The notes below the pieces were generated by a model. It did not search any database, had not been told where the DNA came from, and worked only from the letters and a program-made list of their open reading frames with translations. From NCBI RefSeq assembly GCF_016464705.1, contig NZ_JAEHOB010000002.1:601141-635842 (forward strand): DNA of 34,702 nucleotides, read 5' to 3'. Position 1 is the first letter of the stretch; each line of letters opens with the position of its first letter. This DNA comes from Qaidamihabitans albus (GTDB lineage Bacteria; Actinomycetota; Actinomycetes; Mycobacteriales; Pseudonocardiaceae). Of this stretch, positions 25,924-34,702 are shown one piece after another. The position numbers and the translations under genes are program-made.

Positions 25924-26454
25924 ATGGCGACGAAATCCGAGCGGACACGGGGGCGGCACCTCTCGCCCCGGGCCCGGAAGGCGGTACTGGTCGTCCACAT
26001 CAGCTCGGCGGTGGGCTGGCTGGGCGTCGACATCGCGCTGGGCGTGCTCGTGCTGCGCACCGTCCTGTCGTCCGACCCGAGGGTGGTCGCGCTGAGCTAC
26101 CAGGCGGTGGAGCTGTTCGCGGTCTGGACCCTCGTCCCGCTCGGCCTGCTCACCCTCGCCAGCGGCCTCGCCCTCGGCTGGGGTACGCGGTACGGCGTGC
26201 TGAAGTACTGGTGGGTGGCCGTGAAGCTGGGGCTCGCCGTGATCCTCACCGCGCTCGTGCCGGTGGCCCTCCAGCCGACCGTGGAGGCCGCGGCCGAGTA
26301 CGGCAGGCAGCTGATGGCCGGCCGGGTCACGATGGAGCGCCCGTTCGACATCTACTTCCCGCCGATCGTGTCGCCGCTCGCGCTGCTGTTCGCCATCGTG
26401 CTCGCCGTCTACAAGCCCTGGGGCCGCATCCGGGGACGGCGCTCGCAGAGCTGA
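25924..26454 (+). CDS. Four-helix membrane protein (DUF2269-like)
   Basis: The 176-residue protein has four hydrophobic segments separated by short loops, starting with LVVHISSAVGWLGVDIALGV. The histidine in the first segment and the overall pattern resemble DUF2269-type integral membrane proteins of unknown function. The C-terminus is basic and cytoplasmic in character (WGRIRGRRSQS). The ATG at 25924 is chosen because the frame upstream overlaps the divergent corA start. It lies 76 bases upstream of the ABC exporter genes in the same direction, so co-transcription is possible but not shown. Confidence 0.8.
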   Translation: MATKSERTRGRHLSPRARKAVLVVHISSAVGWLGVDIALGVLVLRTVLSSDPRVVALSYQAVELFAVWTLVPLGLLTLASGLALGWGTRYGVLKYWWVAVKLGLAVILTALVPVALQPTVEAAAEYGRQLMAGRVTMERPFDIYFPPIVSPLALLFAIVLAVYKPWGRIRGRRSQS

Positions 26455-26530
26455 GTACGCCCACCGACGTAGCCCGCGGTGTCGCTTCGCGGCCGATGCC
26501 GGGCCGCGCCTTCCCGGGGAGGCTGATGGC

Positions 26531-27416
<886 letters not shown>

Positions 27417-27427
<11 letters not shown>

Positions 27428-28241
27428 CGTCCGAGCCGAGTTCGCCAAGCACGCCCGCCGGCCCGCCAACTGGCTCCTGCTCGGCATCGCGGCCACGCTC
27501 TCCGTCGTCTTCGCCTACCTCATCCCGTACGCGGGCCTCTCCGGCGCCACCTCGGACGCCCCGAACAGCGAACGCGGGCTGGACTCCATGCTGCCCGCGC
27601 AGTTCGTGTCCAACGCCATCGGCGGGGTTCCGGTGTTCGTCGGTGCGCTCGCCCTCATCTTCGGCGTGCTCGTGGTCGGCAGCGAGTACGGCTGGGAGAC
27701 GTGGAAGTCCGTGCTGGTGCAGATCCCGTCCCGGGCACGGGTGTACGGCGCCAAGATCATCACCGTGCTGACCGGGACGCTGATCCTCGTGCTGACCCTG
27801 CTGACCGTCGCGGCCACCGCGAGCGTCGTCGTCGCCACGGTGGAGAGTCGGCCGATCAACTGGCCCGGACCGGCCGACCTGCTCGCTGGTGCAGGCGGCG
27901 CCTGGCTGGCGAGCACGATGTGGGCGAGCCTCGGCATGCTGCTGGCGATCGCGCTGCGCTCGGTGGCGCTGCCGGTCGGGCTCGGGCTCGTCTGGCTGCT
28001 GGCGGTGCAGAACCTGCTGTCCGCGATCGCGGCGCCGCTGCTCGACTGGGTCGCCGACATGCAGAAGGCGCTGCCCGGCCCCAACGCGGGCTCGCTGGTC
28101 GCCTCGCTCGGCGCGCGGCCCGACACGCCGGGAGTCGCCGAGCTGGTCGCGCCAACGCAGGCTGCGCTCGTGCTCGGGGCCTACCTCGTGGCGTTCACCG
28201 CACTCGGCGGCTGGCTGCTCCAGCGCCGCGACATCCACTAG
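27417..28241 (+). CDS. ABC transporter permease (ABC-2 type)
   Basis: The 274-residue protein has six predicted membrane segments with a short cytoplasmic N-terminus (MWSNVRAEFAKHARRPANW) and the extracellular loop after the first segment typical of ABC-2 permeases. The start codon lies inside the end of the ATPase gene, so translation is coupled. With the ATPase it should form an exporter dimer of the BcrAB type. The gene ends 20 bases from the convergent M48 gene. Substrate prediction is not possible from the sequence. Confidence 0.88.
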
Positions 28242-28261
28242 CCGCGGCCCTGTCCGGAGTG

Positions 28262-29276
28262 TCAGAGCTTGCTCCACAGCTTGCCTGCCGCACCGGACAC
28301 CGCCTCGCCGACCTCGCCGAGCACCTTCGCGAGCGGGTCGGTGGACGCGGTGAACGTGTCCCGGTAGGACCTGGCCGCCGACTTGACGTCCGCCGACCAG
28401 CCCGCCTGCGGGTCGTCGTCCGCGCGGCGCGGATAGTCCCCGCCGAGGATGGAGCGGTACTCCTCCGACGCCGCCCACTTCTGTAACTCCGCCGCACGCA
28501 CGACCGCCAGCGGGTGCGGCATCAGCTCGATGTTGGCCAGCTTCAGCAGGCTGTCCCGGAGGCCCTCCCCCGCCTCGTACTCGCGCGCCTGTTCGAGGAA
28601 GGACGGGATGTCCACCCGCGCCGGATCAAGCCCGCCTGCCAGCAGCACGTGCGCCCGCAGCGCCGCGGCCGGGTCCTGCCCGCACAGCAGGCCCGCCCGG
28701 TCGCAGGACAGCTCGGACTTGCGGAACCACTCGTTGAGGGCGGCGGTGACGGCGCGCAGGCCCAGCGCGCTGACCGGCATCCAACATGCTCAGCTGCAGC
28801 CGCAGCAGCCGGACCAGCATCGTCCGGTACACCGCGTGGCCGGACAGCACGTGCCCCAGCTCGTGCCCGATCGCGAACCGGGCGCCCTCGGCGTCGAGCA
28901 GGTCGACGAGCCCGGTGGTGAGCAGGACGAACGGCGAGTCCATGCCAAGCGTCATCGCCTGTGGCTCGGCCCCGCGGGCGACGAAGACGTCGGGTACCGG
29001 GTCCACGTCGAGGGTCGCGGCGCACTCGTGCCGGATCCGGTCGAGCTCCGGGTACTGCTCCGGCCCGACACGGATGGCCGAGCCGAGCGCCATCAGCCGC
29101 TCGCCGCGCTCGGCGAAGAAGCCGGACACCGCCTTGAGCACCTCCGCGAACCCGGGCACCATCCGCAGCGTCGCGAGCGCACCCCGGTCGACCGGATGCT
29201 CATAGGCCCGCGGGCTGATCCCGGGAAACCGGACCCGCGCCGAGGACCGCTCCGCCGCGCTGTCGCCGTCCTGCAC
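28262..29276 (-). pseudogene. M48-family metallopeptidase gene with a frameshift
   Basis: The reading frame is split. The 5' part starts at a GTG at 29276 with GGAAGGA 7 bases upstream, and encodes an M48 peptidase with the zinc motif HELGH (H138, E139, H142). The conserved sequence then jumps frame at 28778-28787, where two ATGs are separated by TTGG, a 4-base gap, instead of a multiple of three. The 3' part (28262-28780) continues the family sequence, including SELSCDRAG with the expected third zinc-ligand Glu. As read, the first frame runs on out of family sequence to a stop at 28626. It may be a real decay event or a single-base error; if intact it would be a zinc protease of about 338 residues. 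Confidence 0.75.
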
Positions 29277-29396
29277 GTGCTCTTCCTTCCGCCGATGGTC
29301 GGTGCCGGTCCATCCAACAGCACCCCGGAGCACCGGCGACGGCGAACGGCTATCGATCCGATCACGGACGGAGCGGGCAGATCCGGACTAGGCTCC

Positions 29397-29435
29397 GCCC
29401 ATCTCGAGTGCCCATCTCGAATGCCCATCTCGCAC
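29397..29435. repeat. Three tandem 13-bp repeats GCCCATCTCG(A/C)(A/G)(T/C)
   Basis: Three consecutive 13-base units begin GCCCATCTCG at 29397, 29410 and 29423. They lie in the 258-base divergent intergenic region, 16 bases upstream of the ECF42-type -35 element for the DGPF gene. They could be binding sites for another regulator or slippage-prone repeats. Confidence 0.8.
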
Positions 29436-29450
29436 AGTCCGTCGTCCGGG

Positions 29451-29477
29451 TGTCGAGTTCCGGCCGTCCGGCTCGTC
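29451..29477 (+). promoter_or_regulatory. ECF42-type promoter for DGPF/sigma module A
   Basis: TGTCGA (29451-29456), 17 bases, CGTC (29474-29477) match the ECF42 target promoter pattern described for Streptomyces (TGTCGA in -35, CG(A/T)C in -10). The predicted transcript would start about 50 bases upstream of the DGPF start codon, giving autoregulation. Confidence 0.75.
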
Positions 29478-29534
29478 ATTCTCTGTACGACAGGAAACGT
29501 GTACCGCAGGAAACAGGCCGGACAGGAGGACTCG

Positions 29535-29930
29535 ATGCGCTACATGATGCTCATCTACGACTGCGGCGGTCCGCCGGAGCCGGGCGATCCGGGCTTCGAC
29601 GAGGCGCTGGAGCGGATGAACGCCTTCGCCGACGAGTGCCGCAGGCGCGGCACCTTCGTCGGCGGCGATCCGCTGCGGCCTGCGGAAACGGCCACCACGG
29701 TGCGGGTGCGCGAGGGCCGCACGCTGATCACCGACGGGCCGTTCGCGGAGACGCACGAGCATCTCGGCGGCTACTACATCCTGGACTGCCGCAACCTCGA
29801 CGAGGCTCTCGAGCTGGCCGCGCTCTGCCCGCTGGCCGAGCAGGGCTCCATCGAGGTCCGGCCGATCTTCGAGGCACCCGGCCTGCACCGCCGCAACGCG
29901 GGCCCGCCCGCGGCGATCGCCCCGGAATGA
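29535..29930 (+). CDS. DGPF (YCII-related) protein of ECF42 module A
   Basis: The 131-residue protein has the dimeric ferredoxin-like YCII fold and the DGPF motif at residues 67-70 (ITDGPFAET), which marks the partners of ECF42 sigma factors. It starts with MRYMMLIYD, the typical first strand. AGGAGGA lies 5 to 11 bases before the ATG. Its stop codon overlaps the sigma factor start (ATGA), so the two are translationally coupled. The function of DGPF proteins is not firmly known; they are often the main targets of their sigma factor. Confidence 0.9.
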   Translation: MRYMMLIYDCGGPPEPGDPGFDEALERMNAFADECRRRGTFVGGDPLRPAETATTVRVREGRTLITDGPFAETHEHLGGYYILDCRNLDEALELAALCPLAEQGSIEVRPIFEAPGLHRRNAGPPAAIAPE

Positions 29931-31174
29931 CCGGGAGCGCGTCCGCGGCGGCGGTCGAGAAGGCGTATCGCGAGCACCGGGCCAGGATGCTCGCCGCGCT
30001 GGTCCGGGTGCTCGGTGACTTCGAACTGGCCGAGGACGCACTCCAGGAGGCGTGCGCGCTGGCGTTGCGGACCTGGCCGCGGACGGAGGTGCCCGGTGAT
30101 CCGGTCGCCTGGCTGCTGACGGCTGCCCGCAACCGGGCGATCGACCGGCTCCGCCGGGCGCGGACGGCGCACGCCAAGCAGGAGCAGGCCGGTAAGGGCG
30201 AGGCGGTGACGGTGATGACCGGCTACGGCGAGGACCGCCTGGCCCGGGTCGGGGACGACCGGCTGAGCCTGATCTTCACCTGCTGCCATCCCGCGCTGTC
30301 GGAGGAAGCGCGAGTGGCGCTGACGCTGCAGGCGGTCGTCGGGCTCACCGCGGGCCGGATCGCGCGTGCCTTCCTGGTCGGCGAGGCCACCCTCGCCCAG
30401 CGGCTGGTGCGGGCGAAGCGGAAGATCCGGGACGCGGGCATCACCATGGAGGTGCCCGCCGATCACCTGCTGCCCGAGCGGCTCTCCGGAGTGCTCGCCG
30501 TGGTCTATCTGGTCTTCACCCAGGGCTACACGGCCGGGCGCGGCGAGCAGGGGCAGCACCTGCGTGCGGAGGCGGTCCGGCTCGGCAAGCTGATCGCCAG
30601 CCTGATGCCCGACGAGCCGGAGGCGCTCGGCCTGGTGGCCCTGATGCTGCTGCACGACGCGCGCAGCGCCGCACGGCACACCGCCGAGGGCGAGCTCGTC
30701 CTGCTCGACGATCAGGACCGGTCACGCTGGGACCGGGCTGCGATCGAGGAGGGCGTCCGGCTGCTTGACCGTGCGCTGCGGCACGGCAGGCCGGGTCCGT
30801 ACCAGGTGCAGGCGGCGATCGCCGCGGTCCACGCGCAGGCGCGGACGCCAGGGCAGACCGACTGGGCGCGCATCGCGGCGCTGTACGCCGAGCTGCACGA
30901 GATGGCGCCGTCGCCCGTGGTCGCGCTCAACCACGCGGTCGCCGTCGCCATGACCGAGGGCCCGGCCGCCGGGCTGGAGCGGATCGAGCGGATCGACGGG
31001 CTCCAGGAGCTGCGGCGCTACCACCTGCTGCACGCCACCCGCGCGGACCTGCTGCGCAGGCTCGGCCGCCTTGACGAGGCCGCCACCGAGTACCGCCGCG
31101 CGCACGAGCTGGCGACCAGTCCCGCCGACCGGCGCTTCCTCGCCGGCCGGCTGCTCAGCCTGGACGGCGCCTGA
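29927..31174 (+). CDS. ECF42-type RNA polymerase sigma factor A with TPR extension
   Basis: The 415-residue protein has sigma region 2 (about residues 10-80, [19 protein letters not shown]) and region 4 (about 115-170, [31 protein letters not shown]), followed by a 240-residue helical extension with TPR-like repeats. This is the hallmark of group ECF42, where the extension is needed for activity in place of an anti-sigma factor; none is encoded nearby. It overlaps the upstream DGPF gene by 4 bases. It ends 24 bases from the convergent sigma factor B. Confidence 0.92.
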   Translation: MTGSASAAAVEKAYREHRARMLAALVRVLGDFELAEDALQEACALALRTWPRTEVPGDPVAWLLTAARNRAIDRLRRARTAHAKQEQAGKGEAVTVMTGYGEDRLARVGDDRLSLIFTCCHPALSEEARVALTLQAVVGLTAGRIARAFLVGEATLAQRLVRAKRKIRDAGITMEVPADHLLPERLSGVLAVVYLVFTQGYTAGRGEQGQHLRAEAVRLGKLIASLMPDEPEALGLVALMLLHDARSAARHTAEGELVLLDDQDRSRWDRAAIEEGVRLLDRALRHGRPGPYQVQAAIAAVHAQARTPGQTDWARIAALYAELHEMAPSPVVALNHAVAVAMTEGPAAGLERIERIDGLQELRRYHLLHATRADLLRRLGRLDEAATEYRRAHELATSPADRRFLAGRLLSLDGA

Positions 31175-31198
31175 TTTCCGGCCGGGCCGTTCGCGGGC

Positions 31199-32467
31199 TC
31201 AGCGCCGTCGCTGGGCGTGGGCTGTCCCGAGACCGGCGGAGAGCCGCGCGGCCTGCGCCACGAGGTAGCGCTGCTCGGGGATACCGGTAGCGCGGCGGGC
31301 GGCGAGTTCGTATGCGGCGCGGGCTGCGTCGTGCTCTCCCGCCATCTCGAGCAGGTGCGCGCGGACGGCATGAAGCCGGTGCCGGTCCGCCATCGCCTTG
31401 TCCGACTCGAGCCCGGCAAGGTGGTCGAGCCCGGCCCGTGGGCCACGCACCATCGCGACGGCCACGGCGTGGTTCAACGTCACCACCGGGTTCGGCCAGA
31501 CGCCTTCGAGCAGCCGGTACAGCAGCAGGATCTGCGGCCAGTCGGTGTCGTCGGCGCAGGCCGCCTCGCTGTGCACGGCGGCGATCGCCGCCTGTAGCTG
31601 GTAGGGGCCGATCGGCGCCGTGCTCAGGGCGGTGGTGAGCAGCGCGGTGCCCTCGGCGATGTGCTCCCGGTCCCAGAGCCGGCGGTCCTGCTCCGCGAGC
31701 GGCACGAGCGTGCCGCCCGGCCCGGTCCGGGCGGCGCGCCGCGCCTCGGTCAGCAACATCAGCGCCAGCAGTCCGGTGACCTCACCGTCGCCGGGCAACA
31801 GGCGGTGCAGCTCACGGGCGAGCCGGATCGCCTCGCCGGTCAGCTCGGTGCGCAGCAGGTCGGGGCCGGAGCTGGCGGCATAGCCCTCGTTGAAGATCAG
31901 GTAGAAGACGTGCAGGACCACCCGCAGCCGGTCATCCCGCTCGTGCTCCGGCGGCATGCGGAACTCGCTGCCCGAAGCCTTGACGCGCTGCTTGGCGCGG
32001 CTGATGCGCTGGCTCATCGTCGCATCCGGGACGAGCAGGGCGCGGGCGATCTGTCTCGTGCTCAGCCCGCCGACGGCGCGCAGCGTGAGCGCCAGTTGCG
32101 CGGACGGTGGCAGTGCCGGGTGGCAGCACAGGAACAGCAGGGTGAGCGTGTCGTCCCGATGGACCGCGCTGTCCTCGTCCGGCCCCGGCGACACCGGCTC
32201 ATCGGGCGGTGCCAGCGCCGTCTCCCGCCGGCGGCGCGCCGCATCGCTGCGCCACGCGTCGGTGAGGCAGCGGCCCGCGACCGTGAGCAGCCAGCTGACC
32301 GGGTGGTCCGGGATGCCCGCCTCCGGCCACTGCAGGGCGGCGGCGAGCAGCGCCTCCTGAACGGCGTCCTCGCAGGCGTCCAGGTCACCGCGGCGGCGCA
32401 CGAGCGTGCCGAGGACCCGCGGCGCCAGCCGGCGCAGCAGGTCCTCCAGCTCAGCCGGTGCCGTCAC
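31199..32467 (-). CDS. ECF42-type RNA polymerase sigma factor B with TPR extension
   Basis: The 422-residue paralogue has sigma region 2 (LDACEDAVQEALLAAALQW), region 4 (ALTLRAVGGLSTRQIARALL, TMSQRISRAKQR), and the same long helical C-terminal extension with [14 protein letters not shown] and NHAVAVAM segments shared with sigma factor A. It starts at a GTG whose first bases overlap the DGPF stop codon (GTGA). The two sigma genes are clearly different in sequence, so this is not a recent duplication. It probably recognises TGTCGA-N17-CG(A/T)C promoters. Confidence 0.92.
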   Translation of the reverse strand: MTAPAELEDLLRRLAPRVLGTLVRRRGDLDACEDAVQEALLAAALQWPEAGIPDHPVSWLLTVAGRCLTDAWRSDAARRRRETALAPPDEPVSPGPDEDSAVHRDDTLTLLFLCCHPALPPSAQLALTLRAVGGLSTRQIARALLVPDATMSQRISRAKQRVKASGSEFRMPPEHERDDRLRVVLHVFYLIFNEGYAASSGPDLLRTELTGEAIRLARELHRLLPGDGEVTGLLALMLLTEARRAARTGPGGTLVPLAEQDRRLWDREHIAEGTALLTTALSTAPIGPYQLQAAIAAVHSEAACADDTDWPQILLLYRLLEGVWPNPVVTLNHAVAVAMVRGPRAGLDHLAGLESDKAMADRHRLHAVRAHLLEMAGEHDAARAAYELAARRATGIPEQRYLVAQAARLSAGLGTAHAQRRR

Positions 32468-32853
32468 ATCTCCATCCCCGCCATGTCCATGATCGGCCGG
32501 ACCTCCACGGCGCTGTAGCGCGCGTCGGGAAAGCGGGCCGCGAGCTCGGTGGCCCGCTGGATGCCGTCGCAGTCGACCACGAAGTAACCGGCGAGGTGTT
32601 CCTTGGTCTCCAGGAAGGGCCCGTCCGTGGCGGTCATGGCGTCATCGCGCACCCGGACCGTTCTCGTGTTGATCGGGTCGGCCAGTGCCGCACTGTCGAC
32701 GAGCTCGCCGGACTCGGCGATCTCGGTGAGCAGCGCGGCCAGCTCCTTCGTGGCGGCCTCGCGCTCCTCGGGGGACAGATCGTCGTGCTGATGCAGGAAC
32801 ATGGGGTGCTCCCAGCTCCGCGGGTTGCTGTAGATCAGGATCAGGTACTTCAT
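32464..32853 (-). CDS. DGPF (YCII-related) protein of ECF42 module B
   Basis: The 129-residue protein has the DGPF motif at 77-80 (ATDGPFLETKEHL) and the ferredoxin-like first strand MKYLILIYSN. GGAGGA is 5 to 10 bases upstream of its ATG. It overlaps sigma factor B by 4 bases and is transcribed from the ECF42-type promoter at 32899-32925. It is paralogous to the protein of module A but clearly diverged, with a longer Asp/Glu-rich loop after residue 20. Confidence 0.9.
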   Translation of the reverse strand: MKYLILIYSNPRSWEHPMFLHQHDDLSPEEREAATKELAALLTEIAESGELVDSAALADPINTRTVRVRDDAMTATDGPFLETKEHLAGYFVVDCDGIQRATELAARFPDARYSAVEVRPIMDMAGMEM

Positions 32854-32898
32854 GCCGCTCCTCCCGGTGGTGGCCGCTGTGCTGCCCTTCGTCGAGGA

Positions 32899-32925
32899 GT
32901 CGGCGCACGCGGCCCGATTTCGACA
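32899..32925 (-). promoter_or_regulatory. ECF42-type promoter for DGPF/sigma module B
   Basis: On the minus strand TGTCGA (32925-32920), 17 bases, CGAC (32902-32899) match the ECF42 promoter pattern. The predicted start of transcription is about 40 bases before the DGPF start codon. Confidence 0.72.
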
Positions 32926-32933
32926 TCTCCGGC

Positions 32934-32960
32934 TGTCGAATCGGCGAACTCTGCTACGAC
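32934..32960 (+). promoter_or_regulatory. ECF42-type promoter for the alpha/beta hydrolase
   Basis: TGTCGA (32934-32939), 17 bases, CGAC (32957-32960) face the hydrolase gene and lie 8 bases back to back with the module B promoter. The predicted transcript starts about 45 bases before the hydrolase ATG. Confidence 0.7.
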
Positions 32961-33009
32961 ACTCTCATGACGGGTGCCGCGACGGCGCCCGCGCGACTGG
33001 GAGGCTCTC

Positions 33010-33795
33010 ATGGAGAAGGCTGTCTCGAAGGACGGAACGCCGATCGCGTTCGAGCGAGCAGGGCAGGGCCCGCCGCTGATTCTCGCCGCCGCAGCACTGT
33101 GCGACCGTTCGGCGACCCGCCCGCTCGCCGAACGGCTCGCAAGCCGGTTCACCGTGTTCAACTACGACCGCCGTGGCCGCGGTGACAGCGGGGACACGGC
33201 ACCGTACGCGGTCGCCAGGGAGATCGAGGACCTCGACGCCCTCATCGCCGCGGCCGGTGGAAAGGCCGCGTTGTACGGCCACTCCTCCGGCGCGGGCCTG
33301 GTCCTGCACGCGGCGGCGCACGGCCTGCCGGTCACCAGGCTCGTGCTGCACGAGCCGCCCTACGGACCCGACAGCGAGGACGAGCGCAGGAGCGCTCGGG
33401 AGATCGCGGAGAACATCGGGGCCGCGCTGGCGAAGGACCGCCGGGACGAGGCGATCGCACTGTTCCTGGGCGGCGCCGGCATGCCGCCGGAGATGGTCGA
33501 GGGAATGTGCCAGGATCCGTCCGTGCTGGCGATGGCGCACACCCTCGCCTACGAGTTCGAGATCATGGGCAACATCGACCAGGGTGGCACGGTCCCGGTC
33601 GAGTCACTCGGCGACGTGCCGATGCCCGCGCTGGTCCTGGCGGGCGGCGCGAGCCCGGAGTGGATGAGGGACTCGGCCCGGCGGATCGCGCGGACCCTGC
33701 CCGACGGCCGGCTGCGTGTACTCGAGGACCAGGGACACATGCCGTCCCCCGAGGTGCTCGCTCCGGTGCTCGCGGAGTTCCTCGCCGACGGCTGA
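33010..33795 (+). CDS. Alpha/beta hydrolase
   Basis: The 261-residue enzyme has the nucleophile elbow GHSSG (S92) and the catalytic histidine H243 in QGHMPSPE, with the NYDRRGRGDSG oxyanion-side motif at residues 51-61. The cap region (about 120-190) is helical. It hydrolyses an ester, lactone or similar bond in the cytoplasm; the substrate is unknown. The ATG at 33010 follows GGGAGG and matches the family N-terminus (SKDGTPIAFERAG). It is divergent from ECF42 module B and has its own ECF42-type promoter, so it is a likely regulon member. Confidence 0.9.
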   Translation: MEKAVSKDGTPIAFERAGQGPPLILAAAALCDRSATRPLAERLASRFTVFNYDRRGRGDSGDTAPYAVAREIEDLDALIAAAGGKAALYGHSSGAGLVLHAAAHGLPVTRLVLHEPPYGPDSEDERRSAREIAENIGAALAKDRRDEAIALFLGGAGMPPEMVEGMCQDPSVLAMAHTLAYEFEIMGNIDQGGTVPVESLGDVPMPALVLAGGASPEWMRDSARRIARTLPDGRLRVLEDQGHMPSPEVLAPVLAEFLADG

Positions 33796-33853
33796 GCCGC
33801 CTCGTCGCTCATCCCGGGACGGCCAGCCGTGCCCTGGAGGCCCTGGAGGCGGC
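33796..33853 (+). terminator. Candidate terminator of the alpha/beta hydrolase
   Basis: GCCGCCTC (33796-33803) and GAGGCGGC (33846-33853) are perfect arms directly after the stop codon, with inner complementary ACGGC/GCCGT and two copies of GCCCTGGAG in the loop. Folding of the interior is uncertain. Confidence 0.45.
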
Positions 33854-33929
33854 GCGGCATCGGTGATCCGCGCCGGAAGCCGCAAGAATCTTCAAGCCCG
33901 CGCGCGTCGCGGGCACCGACAATGGCGGC

Positions 33930-34469
33930 ATGATCGAGTATCTGGCGGCGGCTGGACCGGATCCCGCGCTGGGCGACCGGCTGGACGACTTCGGACGGTT
34001 CGTCGGCGGCTGGGACATGCGGATCAGGCATCTGCCCGCAGGCGGCGAACCCGTGGAGCTGACCGGCGAATGGCATTTCGGCTGGGTCCTCGGCGGCCGG
34101 GCGGTGCAGGACGTGCTGGTGACCCACCAGGCGGGACGCCACGACGGCTTCGTCGCCGTTGCCGGCGGTGCGGGCACCACGGTGCGGTTCGCCGATGCAC
34201 GGACGGGGCGCTGGTACGCCTGCTGGCTCGGACCGGTCAACGGCAACGTCTGCACGCTGACCGGCGGCGCGGAGGGCGACCGGCTCGTGCTGCACGGCAC
34301 CGACCAGCGCAGCGGTGAGCTGCTGCGCTGGTCCTTCTCGGACATCTCGGCCACGTCGTTCTCCTGGACCGGCGAGGTCTCGGCCGACGACGGCCGCACC
34401 TGGCGCGTCGAACAGGAGATGGCGGCAACGCGGCGCGCGCAGCATTCGGGGAGCGCCGGGTGGCCGTGA
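33930..34469 (+). CDS. Lipocalin-like beta-barrel protein of unknown function
   Basis: The 179-residue protein has a strand-rich pattern with FGRFVGGWDMRIRHL at the start and GEWHFGWVLGGRAVQDVLV, which recalls DUF1579-type or fatty-acid-binding-like barrels. No signal peptide or membrane segment is seen. Its function cannot be assigned. It is followed at once by a strong hairpin (34462-34507). It may be co-oriented with the hydrolase but is separated from it by 134 bases with a terminator-like element. Confidence 0.8.
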   Translation: MIEYLAAAGPDPALGDRLDDFGRFVGGWDMRIRHLPAGGEPVELTGEWHFGWVLGGRAVQDVLVTHQAGRHDGFVAVAGGAGTTVRFADARTGRWYACWLGPVNGNVCTLTGGAEGDRLVLHGTDQRSGELLRWSFSDISATSFSWTGEVSADDGRTWRVEQEMAATRRAQHSGSAGWP

Positions 34470-34507
34470 CCCTTCGACGCCTTCAACGGCGCCGAAGGAT
34501 CACGGCC
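34462..34507. terminator. Strong hairpin between 34469 and the edge gene
   Basis: The 20-base arms 34462-34481 and 34488-34507 pair with two mismatches around a 6-base loop TTCAAC. It overlaps the stop codon of the lipocalin-like gene. A minus-strand stop codon (34483-34485) falls in the loop, so it probably serves two convergent genes. Confidence 0.65.
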
Positions 34508-34701
34508 ACGGTGCTCACGGTGCCCGGGTGCAGGTTCCGCGGGCGTGCCGCCATGGCGACGTGGATGCCGGTGCCCGGGCGGCCCAGCACCGCCCCCCGG
34601 GTGCGCTCCTCCAGCTCGGCCAGGCTCAGGGTGACGGTGAGCACCGCCCGTTCCCCGCCCTGGACGCTGGTGTCCTCGGCGCGGGCAGCGCATTCGATGA
34701 T
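34483..34701 (-). CDS. Possible C-terminal end of a minus-strand gene (partial, cut by window)
   Basis: The frame is open for at least 72 codons up to the window edge and ends in the loop of the hairpin, which supports a convergent gene. The segment GGERAVLTVTLSLAELEERT resembles the GGERPxLTVTxxLxxL part of DUF222/HNH-type proteins of actinomycetes, but the rest does not follow that family, so it may be degenerate. Open frames are common by chance at this GC content. I cannot assign a function. Confidence 0.3.
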   Translation of the reverse strand: MIECAARAEDTSVQGGERAVLTVTLSLAELEERTRGAVLGRPGTGIHVAMAARPRNLHPGTVSTVAVILRRR

Positions 34702-34702
34702 C

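Overview
The window is very GC-rich with dense short-gap gene packing, GTG/ATG starts and actinobacterial regulatory signals (a mycobacterial-type LexA box and a DasR-type operator). Together with the protein sequences this points to a filamentous actinomycete, most likely Pseudonocardiaceae (Amycolatopsis-like); the genus is an inference. It looks like ordinary chromosome: I see no tRNA, rRNA, IS element, phage gene or CRISPR array, and no gene-free stretch longer than 300 bases.

Layout. 27-959: RluA-type pseudouridine synthase. 1002-5562 (minus): parE-parC operon for topoisomerase IV, preceded by a perfect LexA/SOS box. 5740-6798 (minus): a Y-family polymerase lacking the aromatic steric gate. 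6859-8576 (plus): small acidic protein, CBS-pair protein, RNase Z. 8540-10852 (minus): zinc-type/quinone oxidoreductase, HAD hydrolase and retropepsin-like lipoprotein. 10966-11721: GDSL esterase. 11794-12303 (minus): DinB-superfamily (DUF664) protein. 12550-18087 (minus): a giant single-chain acyl-CoA carboxylase. 18324-19994 (minus): SRPBCC protein and epoxide hydrolase, the latter divergent from a TetR regulator (20075-20728) with two candidate operators between them. 20834-22171: secreted chitinase behind a DasR-type site. 22155-25757 (minus): BASS transporter, MFS transporter and CorA. 25924-28241 (plus): membrane protein and a two-gene ABC exporter. 28262-29276 (minus): a frameshifted M48 protease. 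29535-32853: two complete DGPF/ECF42 sigma-factor modules arranged tail to tail. 33010-34469: alpha/beta hydrolase and a lipocalin-like protein. The right edge cuts a possible minus-strand gene.

How the parts work together. The ECF42 region is the most coherent unit. Three matches to the ECF42 promoter pattern TGTCGA-N17-CG(A/T)C sit in front of DGPF gene A, DGPF gene B and the divergent alpha/beta hydrolase, so the two sigma modules and the hydrolase probably form one autoregulated and possibly cross-regulated circuit. The SOS box with a -10 element facing parE suggests DNA-damage control of topoisomerase IV. The TetR/epoxide hydrolase pair and the DasR-chitinase pair are two further self-contained regulatory units.

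A separate observation is a family of palindromic hairpins with a shared outer stem (CTCGTGAGTG...CACTCACGAG) at four gene 3' ends in this window. Their inner sequences differ, so they look like dispersed repeats used as terminators.
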